Assembly: GCA_032871835.1 (NCBI GenBank)
Contig: CM065297.1
Span: 18,578,098 to 18,642,097, forward strand
From: Dipteronia dyeriana
Lineage: Eukaryota > Streptophyta > Magnoliopsida > Sapindales > Sapindaceae
Reading direction: 5' to 3'
DNA length: 64,000 bases
Below the pieces are notes generated by a model. The model was not told the DNA's origin, made no database searches, and worked only from the letters and a program-made list of their open reading frames with translations. Within the stretch, counting starts at the first letter, position 1; each line of letters begins with the position of its first letter. Positions 47,001 through 57,971 of this stretch are shown here, in pieces. A program made the translations under genes and the position numbers.

Positions 47001-50000
47001 TGTGACAAGAAAATCCAAAGTGGCTACTAGTGATAAGGTGGATCACAGTATTTGTTTTTCTTCAAATTCCGATAGGGATAGGACTATAATGATGTGGCAT
47101 TTCCGTTTAGGACATCCTAGTTTTATGTATCTTTCAAAACTTTTCCCTGATCTATTTAATAATAAAAGTCCTTTTTTTTTCAATGTGAAGTGTGTCAATA
47201 TGCTAAACCTACAAGAAGTGTTTATCCAAGTCTTCCATATCGCAACACTAAACAATTTTCTATCATTCATAGTGATGTATGGGGTCTTTCCAGGGTCCCT
47301 AACATCACAGGTGTGGTTTATCTCCTTCATAGACGACCATACCAGGCTCACATGGATATTCTTAATGAAAGAAAAATCAAAAGCAACCCAAATTTTTAAG
47401 AATTTCAAAAATATGATCCAAGTTCAATTTCAAACTTGTATTCAAATTTTCAGAACTGATAATGGGCTAGAATATTTTAATTCAACTCTTGGAAAATACC
47501 TATCGGAGGAGGGTATCAGTCACCAAAGTTCATGTGTGGATACCCCTCAACAGAATGGAATAGCTGAGAGAAAGAATTGCCATATTCTCGAGGTTGCTAG
47601 AGTTTAATTGTTTTCTACTCATATGCCAAAAACGTTTTAGAGGGTGGCAGTTCTTACAGATGGTTATCTTATTAATCGGCTGCCATCAAATGTTTTAAAA
47701 TTTGCTACCCCATGTCAAGTACTTAAACATTTTTATCCCAACACTCCAGTTTTCTATGCCATCTCTCTTAAGATATTTGGTTGCACTGTTTAAATGCACA
47801 TTTACAGTCATCAAAGGTCAAAATTAGACCCAAAATCAATCAAATGTGTCTTTGTTGGATATTCTCCTAATAAAAAGGGATATGAATGTTATAGTACTGC
47901 TACAAAACGTTTTTATCATACTATGGATGTTTCTTTTTTTGAGAATACTTTCATTTTTAGCAAAAATGTTATTCAAATGGGGGAATCAAATCATGAAGAA
48001 TATAATTCTCTCTTTCCTGATTTTGATGCGATTTCTTCCCATAAAATTCTGCCATCTAATTTAAGCCCTAATCAGCCGCATCATGCTAGTTCTAGTCAAC
48101 CAAATCTCATCTTGCCTAATTCGACTGATTCCTCTAAAACTCTTTCAGTCCTACTATGTAAGAAATTCCAGATCAAAATTCATGCCTTGATTCACAAGAA
48201 ATACTTGACCATCTAAATCTCTCTTTTCCTAATCAGAATAGGTCTCCTAGTCATCAACACCCTTCCACCTCTAATCCGGCTGAGTTCCCAAATCAGGTTG
48301 AGTCTCACAACTTTAATCAATCCCAACAAATTTGAGAAATCAGCCCACTAAATACATCCAAAACCTATTCACATAAACCCTCTAGTCCTCCTAAAAATGT
48401 AATTGTCTGTCACAGAAGAAACAAGCCCACAAATCAAACAAATCCAGCACCTGTCCATGACTCACAACCGGATTTATCAGTTCTGGAAAGTAACAGACAA
48501 CAGCACCCAGCAGAACCTAAGGAAAGTGTGAGTACTCTGATTCCCGAAACAACTTCTACTACTTCTGATCAATTTATTGCACTTCGAAAAGGTTACAGGG
48601 AATGCAGGGATCGTCCTTATTACCCTATGAATAGATATGTAACGTATGATGGCCTCTCACCTGTGTTCAAAAGTTTCATTACAAAGCTAGCAGATGTTTC
48701 GATTCCCAAAACCATTCAAGAAGCCTTGTCATTCCCGGAATGGAAAAAGGTTGTCAAGGAAGATGTTTGGGCCATAGAAAATAATGGAACATGGGAACTG
48801 TCTGAGTTACCAAAGGGTAAAAATCCAGTGGGCTGTAAGTGGTTATTTACGGTTAAAACCAAATCTGATAGAAGCATTGAGAGATTTAAGGCAAGGTTGG
48901 TAGCAAAGGGGTTCACACAATTATTTGGCATTGATTATCAGGAAACCTTCACACCTGTGGCCAAACTTAATACAGTTAGGGTGCTCTTATCATTGGCAGC
49001 CAATCTTGATTGGCTACTATACCAGCTAGACGTGAAAAACGCATTCCTCGATGGAGATTTAGCAAAAGAGATCTATATGGAGGTTCCGCCAGGTTTGGAG
49101 ACAGCTGCAACAATAAATAAAGTTTGCAGGTTAAGAAAGTCCTTGTATGGCATGAAACAATCACCTCGGGCCTGGTTCGAAAGGTTCACTCAAGTTCTAA
49201 AGAAACATGGGTATGGGCAATGTCAATCCGACCATACCATGTTTATCAACCATGCAGAAAATGGGCAGCGAGCAATCCTAATTGTTTATGTGGACGACAT
49301 TATTCTAACAGGTGATTTTTTGGATGAAATACCAAGGTTAAAAGGCTGGCTGTCTAGTGAGTTTGAAATCAAGGACTTGGGACATCTTAGATTCTTTCTT
49401 GGAATGTAGGTAGCTCGTTCAAATGAAGGCATTCTGATTTCCCAAAGAAAGTATGTTCTGGACCTACTTCAAGAAACAGGGATGATCAATTGCAAACCGG
49501 CCAAGACTCCCATGGACACAACAATGAAGATTGGGACTGATAGAGAGTGCTCCGGTTGATAAAGGAAGGTATCAATGGCTTGTGGGAAAAGTAATTTACT
49601 TGTCACACACAAGACCGGATATAGCCTTCCCAGTGAGTCCAGTGAGTCAGTTCATGAACAGTCCAACCGAAGAGCACATGACAGCAATTCAAAGGATACT
49701 CAGGTATTTGAAATTAACTACCAGAAAGGGCTTATTTTTCAGAAAAGCTGCAACCAGGGAGGTGATTGTTACATTCGGATGTTGATTGGGCTGGTTCAAT
49801 CACAGATCAACGGTCAACTTCAGGGTATTGCACTACAGTTTGGGGCAACCTAACTACATGGAGGAGTAAGAAGCAGTTTGTTGTTACCCGAAGCAGTGTA
49901 GAACCTTGTAAAGACATGTAAATACACGTAGAGTATTCTAGATAGCAGTAGAATATTCTGGGGACTTAATCTCTATTGGTAGACTAGATAAGTCTAGAAC

Positions 50001-53000
50001 ATTCCTTAAGGAGGTTGCTCACCTATAAATAGTCAACCCCTCTCATTTGTACAACCATCCTAGAATTCTTTCATTAATACAACTCTTCCTTTGAGTGTAC
50101 TTATGAGCATTCTAGTGATCCAGAGCATCGTGGTCTTCCTTCGCAAGTCCTACTGATCTTCTGTCTCTGAGCTCCCCATTTCAACCCTCTCCTGACTCTC
50201 CCCACTTTAAATCGCTTCCGCATCTTTACACTTGGCAACGTTCATCCAAGAACTTGCCCGAGTGTCCCTCTTACAAGGCTTACTTAGCAACATTCCCACG
50301 GAAGTTGCCTAATTGCCGCACGGGTGTGCCTAACTGAAATCTCACCCAGTGACAACTGGTATCAGAACAGGTCGGTTCCAAGCAACAGGGGTCGGAGCTC
50401 GTTACTGGGCAATCACAGCTAGCACGAATCATGCACTCCGATAGCGAAGTTGTCACCATAGAGCAATCACAGCTAGCACGAACCACGCTCTCCGATAGCG
50501 AAGTTGCTCGATTGGAAATCCAAGCGCATGTTCGTGGCAACCAACAATCCCACAACAAACAAAGCAGGTCCAAGGCTCTGTCCATCGACACTCTCTAAGG
50601 TACATGCCAACATGAGTGCCATAGTCGACCGTCTCGACGGATTGGAGACCGACTATGCCCTAGTCACTCAAGCAACCAAGGCAATGCTACTAGAGTTCCA
50701 GAAGGGCATTCAGGAGGAAATCTGCCAACTCACTCAAGAAGTCCGCAACACTCGCACCTTCGTCGAGCATGAGTTGCGGGCCATTCAAGCATAAATGGAT
50801 GAAGTCCGCACCGGAAGCGCTTCGTCCAAGGTCATACCTCCCACACTTGCTAGTGACCTCCCTTTTGTGAGCGTCAGTATTCGGGGCAAGCCAGTTCGTG
50901 CATTGCTAGACACCGGGGCAGTGTACAACTCTTTATCTCCGTGGCCGAAGCCAAACGACTTGGCCTTCGGGTCACCAACTCTGAATGTGCCTATGCCAAA
51001 GCTGCCAACACTCTGGCTAGGCAACCTAATGGTGTAGCGAAAGGCGTCACTGTCCACCTAGGCCAATGGAGCAGCAAGCTCAAACTCTCGGTAGTCCCCG
51101 TTGATGACTACACGATGGTTCTAGGCATGCATTCTTCACCCAGGCCAACGTTTTCCTTCTTCATGCTGCTAACTCATCCAACACATGCAACGAAGGCAAG
51201 GCACTCTCCATCCGGGTGGAATCCCTGCCCGAGCCATGCAGGATGCCATCTGCAACACGACTTAAGGAGACACCCAGCTCTCCCTCCTCTCCACAGGACG
51301 TAACGCCCACGGACGTTCGAAAGAGCAGGAAGCGTTCAAGCCATGGGAGGCAATCGAAGGCACCGAGAGAAGGCACCCGAGATGCCGGATCACCTTCGAA
51401 GCCAAGCAAGCCCACTTGCACTGAGCCAAGGATGCAGCCCGCCGTAAAGCTCGAGGAGTCACCCAGTTCTCCCAGTTCTCCACTTCTCCACAGAACCAGC
51501 CGATCGTAGGCGTTCGAAGGAACAAGAAGCGCGCAAGCCATGGAATGCGATCGAAGGCATCGGTAGAAGGCACACATGATGCTGGATCACCTTCGAAACT
51601 TAGTCATCCCACTTGCATTGAGCTAAGGATGTGAGACTCAGATACGGTCCCTCAAAAGAGGCTTCCCCAACCGAGGACCTTCCGCACGAAGAACCCAACT
51701 CGCGGCCAACTCGCGGCCAACTCCAACATAATCGGCGCCCACGCAACGAGGACGTTGCGAACTTAGGTGGGGGAGGATGTCACGGGCCGGAAGCTTACAA
51801 GCCCAGGAGTCTAACAAAGACCCTTACTCTGCCCAGCTCTTGAAAGATTCTAGAGACTTCTCCACAATTTCAATATTGGTCAAGTTTTTGGAAGTCTCTA
51901 ACAACTCAACCATCTTTACACCATTCATGTACTTAGTTAGAAAGGTGTAAAGTAGTCTAGAACCTTGTAAAGACATGTAAATACATGTAGAGTATTCTAG
52001 ATAGCGGTAGAATATTCTGGAGACTTAATCTCTACTGTTAGACTAGATTAGTCTAAAACATTCATTAAGAAGGTGGCTCACCTATAAATAGCCAACCCCT
52101 CATTTGTACAACCATCCAGAATTCTTTCATTAATACAACTCTTCCTTTGAGAGTACTTATAAGCATTCTAGTGATCCAGAGCATCGTGATCTTCCTTCGC
52201 AAGTCCCCCCGATCCTCAGCCTCCGGGCTCCCCATTTCAACCCTCTCCGGACTCTCCCCACTTTAAATCGCTTCCGCATCTTCACACTTAGCAACGTTCG
52301 TCCAAGAACTTGCCCGAGTGTCCCTTTTACAAGGCTTACTTAGCAGCATTCCCACGAAAGTTACCTAAGTGTCGCACTGGTGTGCCTAGCTGAAATCTCA
52401 CCCCGTGACAAACAACTTCCATAAGACAAAAAAAATAGGCCTATACAGCCACCAAAAAAACTCTAAGCAAGAGCAAAAATGATACCTATCAAGCTACAGT
52501 AGCTTATAAATTTCAATGTGCTAACAAAGCCAATGAATAACAGCATCTGTATAAAAATAAGTCCAATCAAATCAATCTACAAGTGAAATTCTATTTATTG
52601 TTTTGACTTTTGAGATATATAATCTTTCATCAAAGTATCAAACTGAATAAAAGATTAGCATTTTGGATCCAATTCAAGGTTCTTTTTGAGGAAATTTGAA
52701 CCCAAATGTCATAATACCCTAGCTCCAGCACTGATTGATAGGGTATTGCAAAACAAGCCTTAATTACATATGATTATTGGAATTTTAATATAAGAAACTC
52801 AAGTAACCATAACTGCAACAACAGCTGTAGTGACTCGTAATCGCACGATATATCTCATCACCAAATTATAAAATTTAAGGGACTTCAAACCAGCATACCT
52901 ATTTTCATCTGTATCAGGCTTTATAGACAGGAAATTTCCTGGCACTGTTAACGCCGCCCACATACATAAAACTAATCCTAGAAGCAACTCAACCACCACC

Positions 53001-53349
53001 TGTATGCCAACATTTTGAATTAATAAAATCAAAATATATTTAACAAAAAAAAAAAAAAAATCTTAGCAATTTAGCGTTCAAGCTCGTCAAATGACTCGTA
53101 TTTTGAAAAAAGCACTCACATTCATTGGAGGCCCTGAAAACTCCTCCTCCGTAATTTTCAACAAGCTCCTATCTGCAGTGAAATCAAATCAAATCAAATC
53201 AAATCTTAACAACAATCAAATCACATATACTTATATACACATACAGTACTATAGATGTTAAGTGATTGGAGGTTACATTGAATGGTCGAATAAGCAGCGT
53301 GTGAGAGAATTACAACTCCAACGACGCCAACCACGAACCCTAAACCCAT
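44004..53349 (-). CDS. EMC5: EMC5 / membrane magnesium transporter, four exons
   Basis: The exons on minus are 53349-53277, 53172-53120, 52999-52899 and 44097-44004, joining with GT-AG introns into 106 residues. Exon 1 gives MGLGFVVGVVGVVILSHAAY, a first membrane helix. Exon 2 gives RSLLKITEEEFSGPP. Exon 3 gives VVVELLLGLVLCMWAALTV, the second helix, then FLSIKPDTDEN. Exon 4 gives LDFMIFNHRGKVF and a basic tail. Two helices with this loop are typical of the MMgT/EMC5 family, a core subunit of the ER membrane complex that inserts multi-pass membrane proteins; it was first named for magnesium transport. Length matches the family. Intron 3 spans 8801 bp because it contains retroelements, while introns 1 and 2 are 104 and 120 bp. 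Confidence 0.9.
44098..45265. other. Distal part of EMC5 intron 3
   Basis: This is intron sequence next to exon 4. It contains a perfect 30-bp tandem duplication at 44324-44383 and a diverged pair of about 120 bp (44671-44794 and 44826-44943, both with CAATTTGGGG and ACACAAGT.GCAGACTATG). A poly-A run lies at about 45184-45198. No gene is seen. Confidence 0.6.
44324..44383. repeat. Perfect 30-bp tandem duplication
   Basis: The 30-bp unit AGCCAATGCATCAAGGCTTA plus GCTCTCCTCT occurs twice without a mismatch, indicating recent slippage. Confidence 0.92.
45266..45489 (+). repeat. 5' LTR of the truncated copia element
   Basis: It starts near TGTTAATATGTGTATC and ends GAATTCTTCA before the primer site. 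TATATATAAGTG at about 45430 is a likely TATA box. The start is tentative because no partner LTR remains. Confidence 0.6.
45729..49896 (+). pseudogene. Copia gag-pol remains, plus strand
   Basis: Gag is at 45729-46151 (WLLNSMENEINEKF and TSYFTKLSRLWQQVD). The zinc-knuckle region is invaded by a GACAGT repeat (46249-46290). The protease has SWIVDSGALDHMTG at about 46650. The GAG-pre-integrase and integrase region is at 46930-47640 (MWHFRLGHPSF, FIDDHTRLTW, TPQQNGIAERKN). Reverse transcriptase is at about 48700-49409 (LIVYVDDIILTGD). RNase H is at 49531-49896, cut off. Stops at 46912, 47605, 47791 and 49407 and frame changes show decay. Confidence 0.87.
46249..46290 (+). repeat. (GACAGT)7 microsatellite
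   Basis: Seven perfect hexamers lie within the copia gag region, in the place where the zinc knuckle is expected. Confidence 0.93.
49898..50354 (+). repeat. 5' LTR, truncated at its start
   Basis: It aligns to 51959-52410 of the 3' LTR, for example TAGAACCTTGTAAAGACATG and CACTTTAAATCGCTTCCGCA, and ends AATCTCACCCAGTGACA. The first about 180 bp of the LTR, with its TGTCACGG end, are missing. Confidence 0.85.
50595..51640 (+). pseudogene. Gag-like coiled coil and retropepsin remnant
   Basis: A heptad-rich segment (about 50612-50794: MSAIVDRLDGLETDY, LLEFQKGIQEEICQLTQEV) ends at a stop. It is followed by a protease-like domain: LPFVSVSIRGKPVRALLDTG at about 50860-50920, holding the catalytic DTG. 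After a frameshift near 50940 it continues GLRVTNSECAYAKA and VVPVDDYTMVLGM. The rest (51215-51630) consists of two imperfect 190-bp repeats with Ser/Pro-rich reading. Retropepsins process retroelement polyproteins; this copy is broken. Confidence 0.65.
51240..51630 (+). repeat. Two imperfect repeats of about 190 bp
   Basis: Both halves contain the series CACCCAG(C/T)TCTCCC, a CACAG(G/A)AC segment, GTTCGAA, CAAGCCATGG, GAAGGCA, GATCACCTTCGAA and CCCACTTGCA at matching distances. They are clearly diverged. Confidence 0.75.
51779..52410 (+). repeat. 3' LTR, complete
   Basis: This 632-bp LTR begins TGTCACGGGCCGG and ends CACCCCGTGACA, so the ends are an 8-bp inverted repeat. CACCTATAAATAG at about 52080 is a probable TATA box. 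It pairs with 49898-50354. Confidence 0.87.
52411..52898. other. Proximal part of EMC5 intron 3
   Basis: Host intron sequence lies between the retroelement and the donor site after exon 3. No feature is recognised. Confidence 0.6.
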
Positions 53350-53760
53350 CGTTGACTTGCTTTCTTCAACCGATTCTCCGATCTCTGAAGGTCCACGGTT
53401 TGCTTAGCGTACTCCTTCGATGAAAACTCCAAAGCCAGATTATGTGTCCTTGGTAGTTCCTTTTCATTTTTAGCTCAGCTAAACGGTGTCGTATTATTTC
53501 AATAAGAAAACGATTTTTTCTTACATATAGAGGTAAATACACTAACAGTCCCTGCATTTTGTTATAATTTCTTCCTGGTTAGTTTGATTCTTTCACAGTC
53601 AGACGCCGTAAAAACGCACCGTTTCCTTTCCTTTTGCGTCTTTCAAGATGCAGACAGAGCAGAGTGGGACAAGTGGGGCGAGTGGCAGTGGAAACTGGAA
53701 AAAGGTAAAAGCTCGGGTGCTCTCATCCAAAAAGTCAACAGTGTATGATATACAAATTTG
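53350..53760. other. Upstream region of EMC5
   Basis: This is the leader and promoter of the minus-strand EMC5 gene. No TATA box could be singled out and no other gene is seen. Confidence 0.5.
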
Positions 53761-54318
53761 TAGGGGTGAACACGGTTCAATTCGATTGGATTTTGAGTAA
53801 AACCCAATTAAACCTAAAATATTTCGATTCATCCAAAATTGAACCGGTTTAAACCTAATAAAGAATGGGAACCGAATTGAATTGAACCTATTTTAATCGG
53901 TTTGATTCAATATGGTTTTGAGCCTAATGGGCCAGCTAGCTTAATTGGTCTTTTGAATTTGTTTTTAACATTAATGTGTTGTTGGATACTAATTTTAGAC
54001 ATTTGTATAGCCCAAAGCCAAAAAACCCAAATCAAACCTAACTTAAAATTATATATATAAAAAAAATCAGTTAAAAACATATTACATAATAATAAGTTAA
54101 TAACAAATCCATTCCAAACTCCAAAATAACATTAGGGTTTTTTTAAAAGTTATATACTTGATTTATTATGTTCAATCCGGTTTTTAAAAAACCAAACCGG
54201 TTTGAACCTTAAAAAATTTTGGTTTTCATTTTATAAACTGGTTTAAACCTAATTAATGCTACGAATCGATTCAAATACCCATTTTTCGGTTCGATTCGCA
54301 ACTTATTGTCCACCCCTA
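53761..54318. mobile_element. hAT-type MITE, 558 bp
   Basis: The ends are TAGGGGTGAACA and TGTCCACCCCTA, an inverted repeat with one mismatch. The flanks are CAAATTTG (53753-53760) and TAAATTTG (54319-54326), an 8-bp duplication with one change. TAGGGGTG ends and an 8-bp duplication indicate the hAT superfamily. The interior is rich in GGTTTAAACC-like words on both strands and encodes nothing. Confidence 0.82.
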
Positions 54319-54460
54319 TAAATTTGATTCAAATTAGTGTTTTTTTATTTATGGGTAATGTTAATCTATGTCCTAAAAACACATGTTAAGAACATAAAAG
54401 TTTCTTTTATTGGAAACTCAATAATTGTATTTTATGTATCAATACAATAAGGGATATTAA
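54319..54460. other. Spacer between two DNA elements
   Basis: AT-rich, no feature. Confidence 0.5.
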
Positions 54461-56029
54461 GATTTTAGTCCCTTTAGTTTTCGTTTATCTAGATTTGGTC
54501 AACTAGTTTTTAGAATTACTAACTTTAGTCCTTCTATTTGAAATTCCATGAAAATACTCAAACCGGCATTGTTAGAGAGTATAATGACCAAAATACCCTT
54601 AATGGAAGGTTTCTGGTGAAGGGCAATATGGTAATTTTATATTTAACTAAATAAAAAATGAAAGACCATTTTAGCCTTAATATATATTAAAAATAAAAAA
54701 AGAAGACAAAAAAAAAACAAAAAACAAAAAACAAAAAAAAAATGGATCTCCACCATCCATCTAAAAGATGAATGGTGAAGGTATTTCTTTTTTTATAATA
54801 AAAAATTAAAATAGAATTTAAAAATAATAATAATAATAATAAAAAGTTCTCTGGTCCTTCACCAGATTTTTCTTTTTAAAAAAAACTTCCAGAAATGTTC
54901 ATCTTCAACCTTAACTAATGGAAAAAATAATCATTTTTTTTTCCAGAAACATTCACCTTTAACCCTAACTAATGAATTTTTTTTATATTTTTTATTTCTA
55001 GAAACATTCAGAACACAACAAAAAAAAATTATAAAATAATTTTAAAACCAAATGCTTTGATTTTTTTTTAAAAAAATTTGGTGATCTAAAGAAGATACAA
55101 ATCTCTTTACAAAAAAAAAAAAACAAATATGTGGATATGGTGGAGATCCAAATCTCCCACCGGATCCCTTTATGCAAAATAATAAAAAAAAAATCTAACA
55201 TAAACTCCACAAACATCAATCTCTAAGACCCGGATTCCATGAACCAACATCATTAAAATCATCAACACCAAGCCAAAATCAAACAACCGAAAAACAAAAT
55301 AATAATAATAATAAAACATATCCAAAACACACAACCGATTTACCAAACACATTCACCAAAAACCCAACCCAGAACTGGATCTCTAGATTTTTCAATAAAA
55401 AACCGGCCCATAAAAAATCAAAATTTCAAATTGGATATCCAGATTTTTCGAACACCGACACCCACCACCAGTTCACCAACACTATCACATCCACGAACAC
55501 CATTGAACCAAGCCACCCTCATCGTCGATTGAGAAAGAAGAGAAAGAATGGTTTGGGTGGTGTTTCAACGGGCTAGGGTGTGGTGTTTGGGTGGTGGCGG
55601 TAGCGGCTGCGACGGCTAGGGTTAGGGTCTGGTGAGTTGAAGAAGATGAAGAAGAGAGAGAGAGAGAGTGAGAGAGAGAGAGAGATAAGAATGGAGTTAG
55701 GGTTATGGTTATTATTATTTTTTTTATTTCGTTTTTTAAATTCAATTATTATTTAATAATGTTTGTTTTATTAATTCATTAATTTAATTAAATATATTAA
55801 TTTAATTCAATTATGAAATTCCAAATTTACTCTTCTTCCAAACCGGTTTCTAGAAGTTTTTATCAAATTTTTCATAATACCTTTTAATCTAACGGAAGTC
55901 GATAAAAAACAAATAAGATTGAACAGAAAGAACTGAATTACGTATTGTTACATAATTGGTTGACCGAATTAAATAATTCTAAAAATAACGGACTAAACCA
56001 GATAAACATAAACTAAAGCGAACAAAGTC
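54461..56029. mobile_element. Non-autonomous MULE-like element, 1.6 kb
   Basis: Imperfect terminal inverted repeats of at least 60 bp: left CCTTTAGTTTTCGTTTATCT, right in reverse complement GCTTTAGTTTATGTTTATCT, continuing to TTTTTAGAATTA on both sides. The interior has a GA-rich repeat (about 55645-55685), GGTGGAGAT words and AT filler, much like the MULE at 28595-30079. A 9-bp duplication is not preserved (GGATATTAA against ATAATAACT). The minus-strand frames near 55170-55745 are low complexity. Confidence 0.65.
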
Positions 56030-56217
56030 ATAATAACTCGTACAATAAATACGGTAGCACGTTCCTAAAATCGTAACTTTTGTATATTTAACCCGTGCCC
56101 TAATTAGGACAGGGTATCACGACCCTTTATTTATTTCTAGTTTTGCACTATTTGTGTTTCGTTTGCTTACTGTCGAACATGTAATGCTTTAATTTCACGA
56201 AGAGAGTCCAAATTTCG

Positions 56218-57971
56218 ATGGCTCAACTACTAAATATACATAATGGAATTATGTTTTCAAACAAATTGAGCTTCTTCGCTACAAGCAAGTTGCTTCAACA
56301 AAAAAGTTCGTGTTCGTACATCAGAAACAATGACGCGTCTCGAAATCGTCTTCAATCGTTCTCGCAAGGTTATTGTTAGCTGAAAATGGATTTTAATTGA
56401 AAACTGAATACTTTAGTTTTTTCTCAATTATCATGTTGGTTCAATTTACTTCTTGGCAGGTGAATGCGAAATAGCGGATTCTGTTAGAAGCTCACCCGAA
56501 TCTGAGGTACTGTAGTAGTTTTGTGAGACTTATTGAATTTTAATTTTGAGCATTACAATATGAGCTGTTGAGATTTTTATTGTCCGATTATGTATATATT
56601 ATGCACCTGTAAAATCTCTTTATTACTCTGTTGTATGGCAAGTTATCAGAGTCATATTCCCATGAATTGTCAGTTGAAACGGCTTGATCATATTAGTTTA
56701 TGTGAACTTAGTAAAGTGCAATTTTTTTTTTTTTATTGTAATGCTATTGGCATTATCCGCCAGGCTTATGTTGGTGATGAGGTGGTATCGGACACCTTAC
56801 CGCACATACAAACTCTGAGAAAATTTCCCAAGCAGGAACTTTTTGCGAAAGTTGTTATGGTCAGGTTTGATTCTACCACATTGATCGGAGAAGAACTAGA
56901 CCTGAGCTCCCAATCAGTCTCCAAAGCTCTTTTCACTATTAAGTATTTACATGAAGCTGGGGCAAAAGTAATCCTTGCGAGTGACTGGAGCAGTAAAATT
57001 AATTCAACGCTTGTTGATGCAGAATCCGTTGCAGGTATTATTTATTAATTATTCCTGTTCCTAATGTAATGCTAGATGGTTGCTCATGGTTAGAATTATG
57101 TTGACAAGTTTGATCCTTCTGTTTCTATGCATCCCTATTAGACTATGTGAACACTTAATTAGTACGGCTCGTTGTTAGTAATAATTAAGTAAAAGAAAGA
57201 ATCAAAGAACGAAGGTATCATTAATGCTTGATGTTCTTGTCAGATATTTTGTCATCAGCTCTCCAACTCAAAGTTGTTACTGTATGGTGCTTATCTTCTA
57301 AGATCTCATTGGACATGGAAGTCTTCAAGAAAGAAGATATTCTTCTTCTGGAGAATCTCTCTGAGTTCAAAGAGGAAGTTGCCAACTGTCCGAAGTTTGC
57401 TGGACTATTATCATCAGGAGTTGATATTTTTGTTAATGATTCATTCTCTCAGTCTCATAAAATTCTTGCATCAACCGTTGGTGTTGCTCGCTTTTGCTAC
57501 GCCTGTTTGGCTGGGTTTCACGTTGAAGAAAGCCTGTGTCAACTAAAGAAGGCTGCAAAACTTGACAAGAAACCATATGTTGCAATTGTGTGTATCTGCT
57601 GTCCTTTTGACTGATAAATTGGTCTCCTTTAGTTTGTTTTCGGCTTTTCACTTGTCATTAATGTTCGCTTGTTCATGTGGTGCAGATTGGTGGGGGAAAT
57701 CTCTATAACAAAGCGGCTGCTTTGCATTATTTAGCTTCTAGATGTGATGGATTGTTCTTTGTTGGAATGATGTCATTTCAGATAATGCATGCTCTAGGGT
57801 TGTCTGTTCCGTCAAGTTTGGTGGAGGAAGATGCACATAAAGCTGCATTAGATCTGATCCAGTTCGCACATCATAAAAATATAAATATTATCTATCCAAA
57901 AGATTTCTGGTGCATAAATAATCATCGTCCAAATCATTTGGAAATGTTTCCTGCTCATTTTATTCCAGATG
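56218..57971 (+). CDS. Divergent phosphoglycerate kinase-like protein, 5' part
   Basis: The exons are 56218-56368, 56460-56506, 56764-57034, 57244-57587 and 57686-57971, all with GT-AG introns and consistent phase; the gene continues beyond the window. The first about 65 residues are Ser/Asn-rich and may be a plastid transit peptide. The rest follows the PGK fold: VVMVRFDSTTLIG (canonical RVDFNVP), ASDWSSK (canonical SHLGRP), DILLLENLSEFKEE, DIFVNDSFSQSH (canonical VNDAFG.AHR), IGGGNLYNKAAAL (canonical GGSKVSSK) and GLSVPSSLVEED. PGK transfers phosphate between 1,3-bisphosphoglycerate and ADP. Here the substrate Arg and Asn of RVDFN, the Arg of SHLGRP and the Lys of SKVSSK are replaced, so normal catalysis is doubtful. 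The next intron contains retrotransposons. Confidence 0.8.

Larger units (their letters stand above)
45266..49897 (+). mobile_element. Ty1/copia element in EMC5 intron, 3' end deleted
   Basis: A single LTR (about 45266-45489) is followed by the primer site GGTATCAGAGC and a copia interior in plus orientation. The homology stops in RNase H at about 49897 (after SKKQFVVTRSS), where another LTR element begins. The 3' LTR and polypurine tract are missing. Antisense orientation to EMC5 may lessen interference with its transcript. Confidence 0.85.
49898..52410 (+). mobile_element. Non-autonomous LTR element with gag/protease-like interior
   Basis: The 3' LTR is complete (51779-52410), with palindromic ends TGTCACGG and CCGTGACA, and is preceded by GTGGGGGAGGA as polypurine tract. 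The 5' LTR (49898-50354) lacks about the first 180 bp. A primer site (TGGTATCAGAAC) follows at 50357. The 1.4-kb interior encodes a coiled-coil segment and a retropepsin-like domain but no reverse transcriptase or integrase. This matches the TR-GAG type of non-autonomous gypsy-related elements. It lies inside intron 3 of EMC5. Confidence 0.82.
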
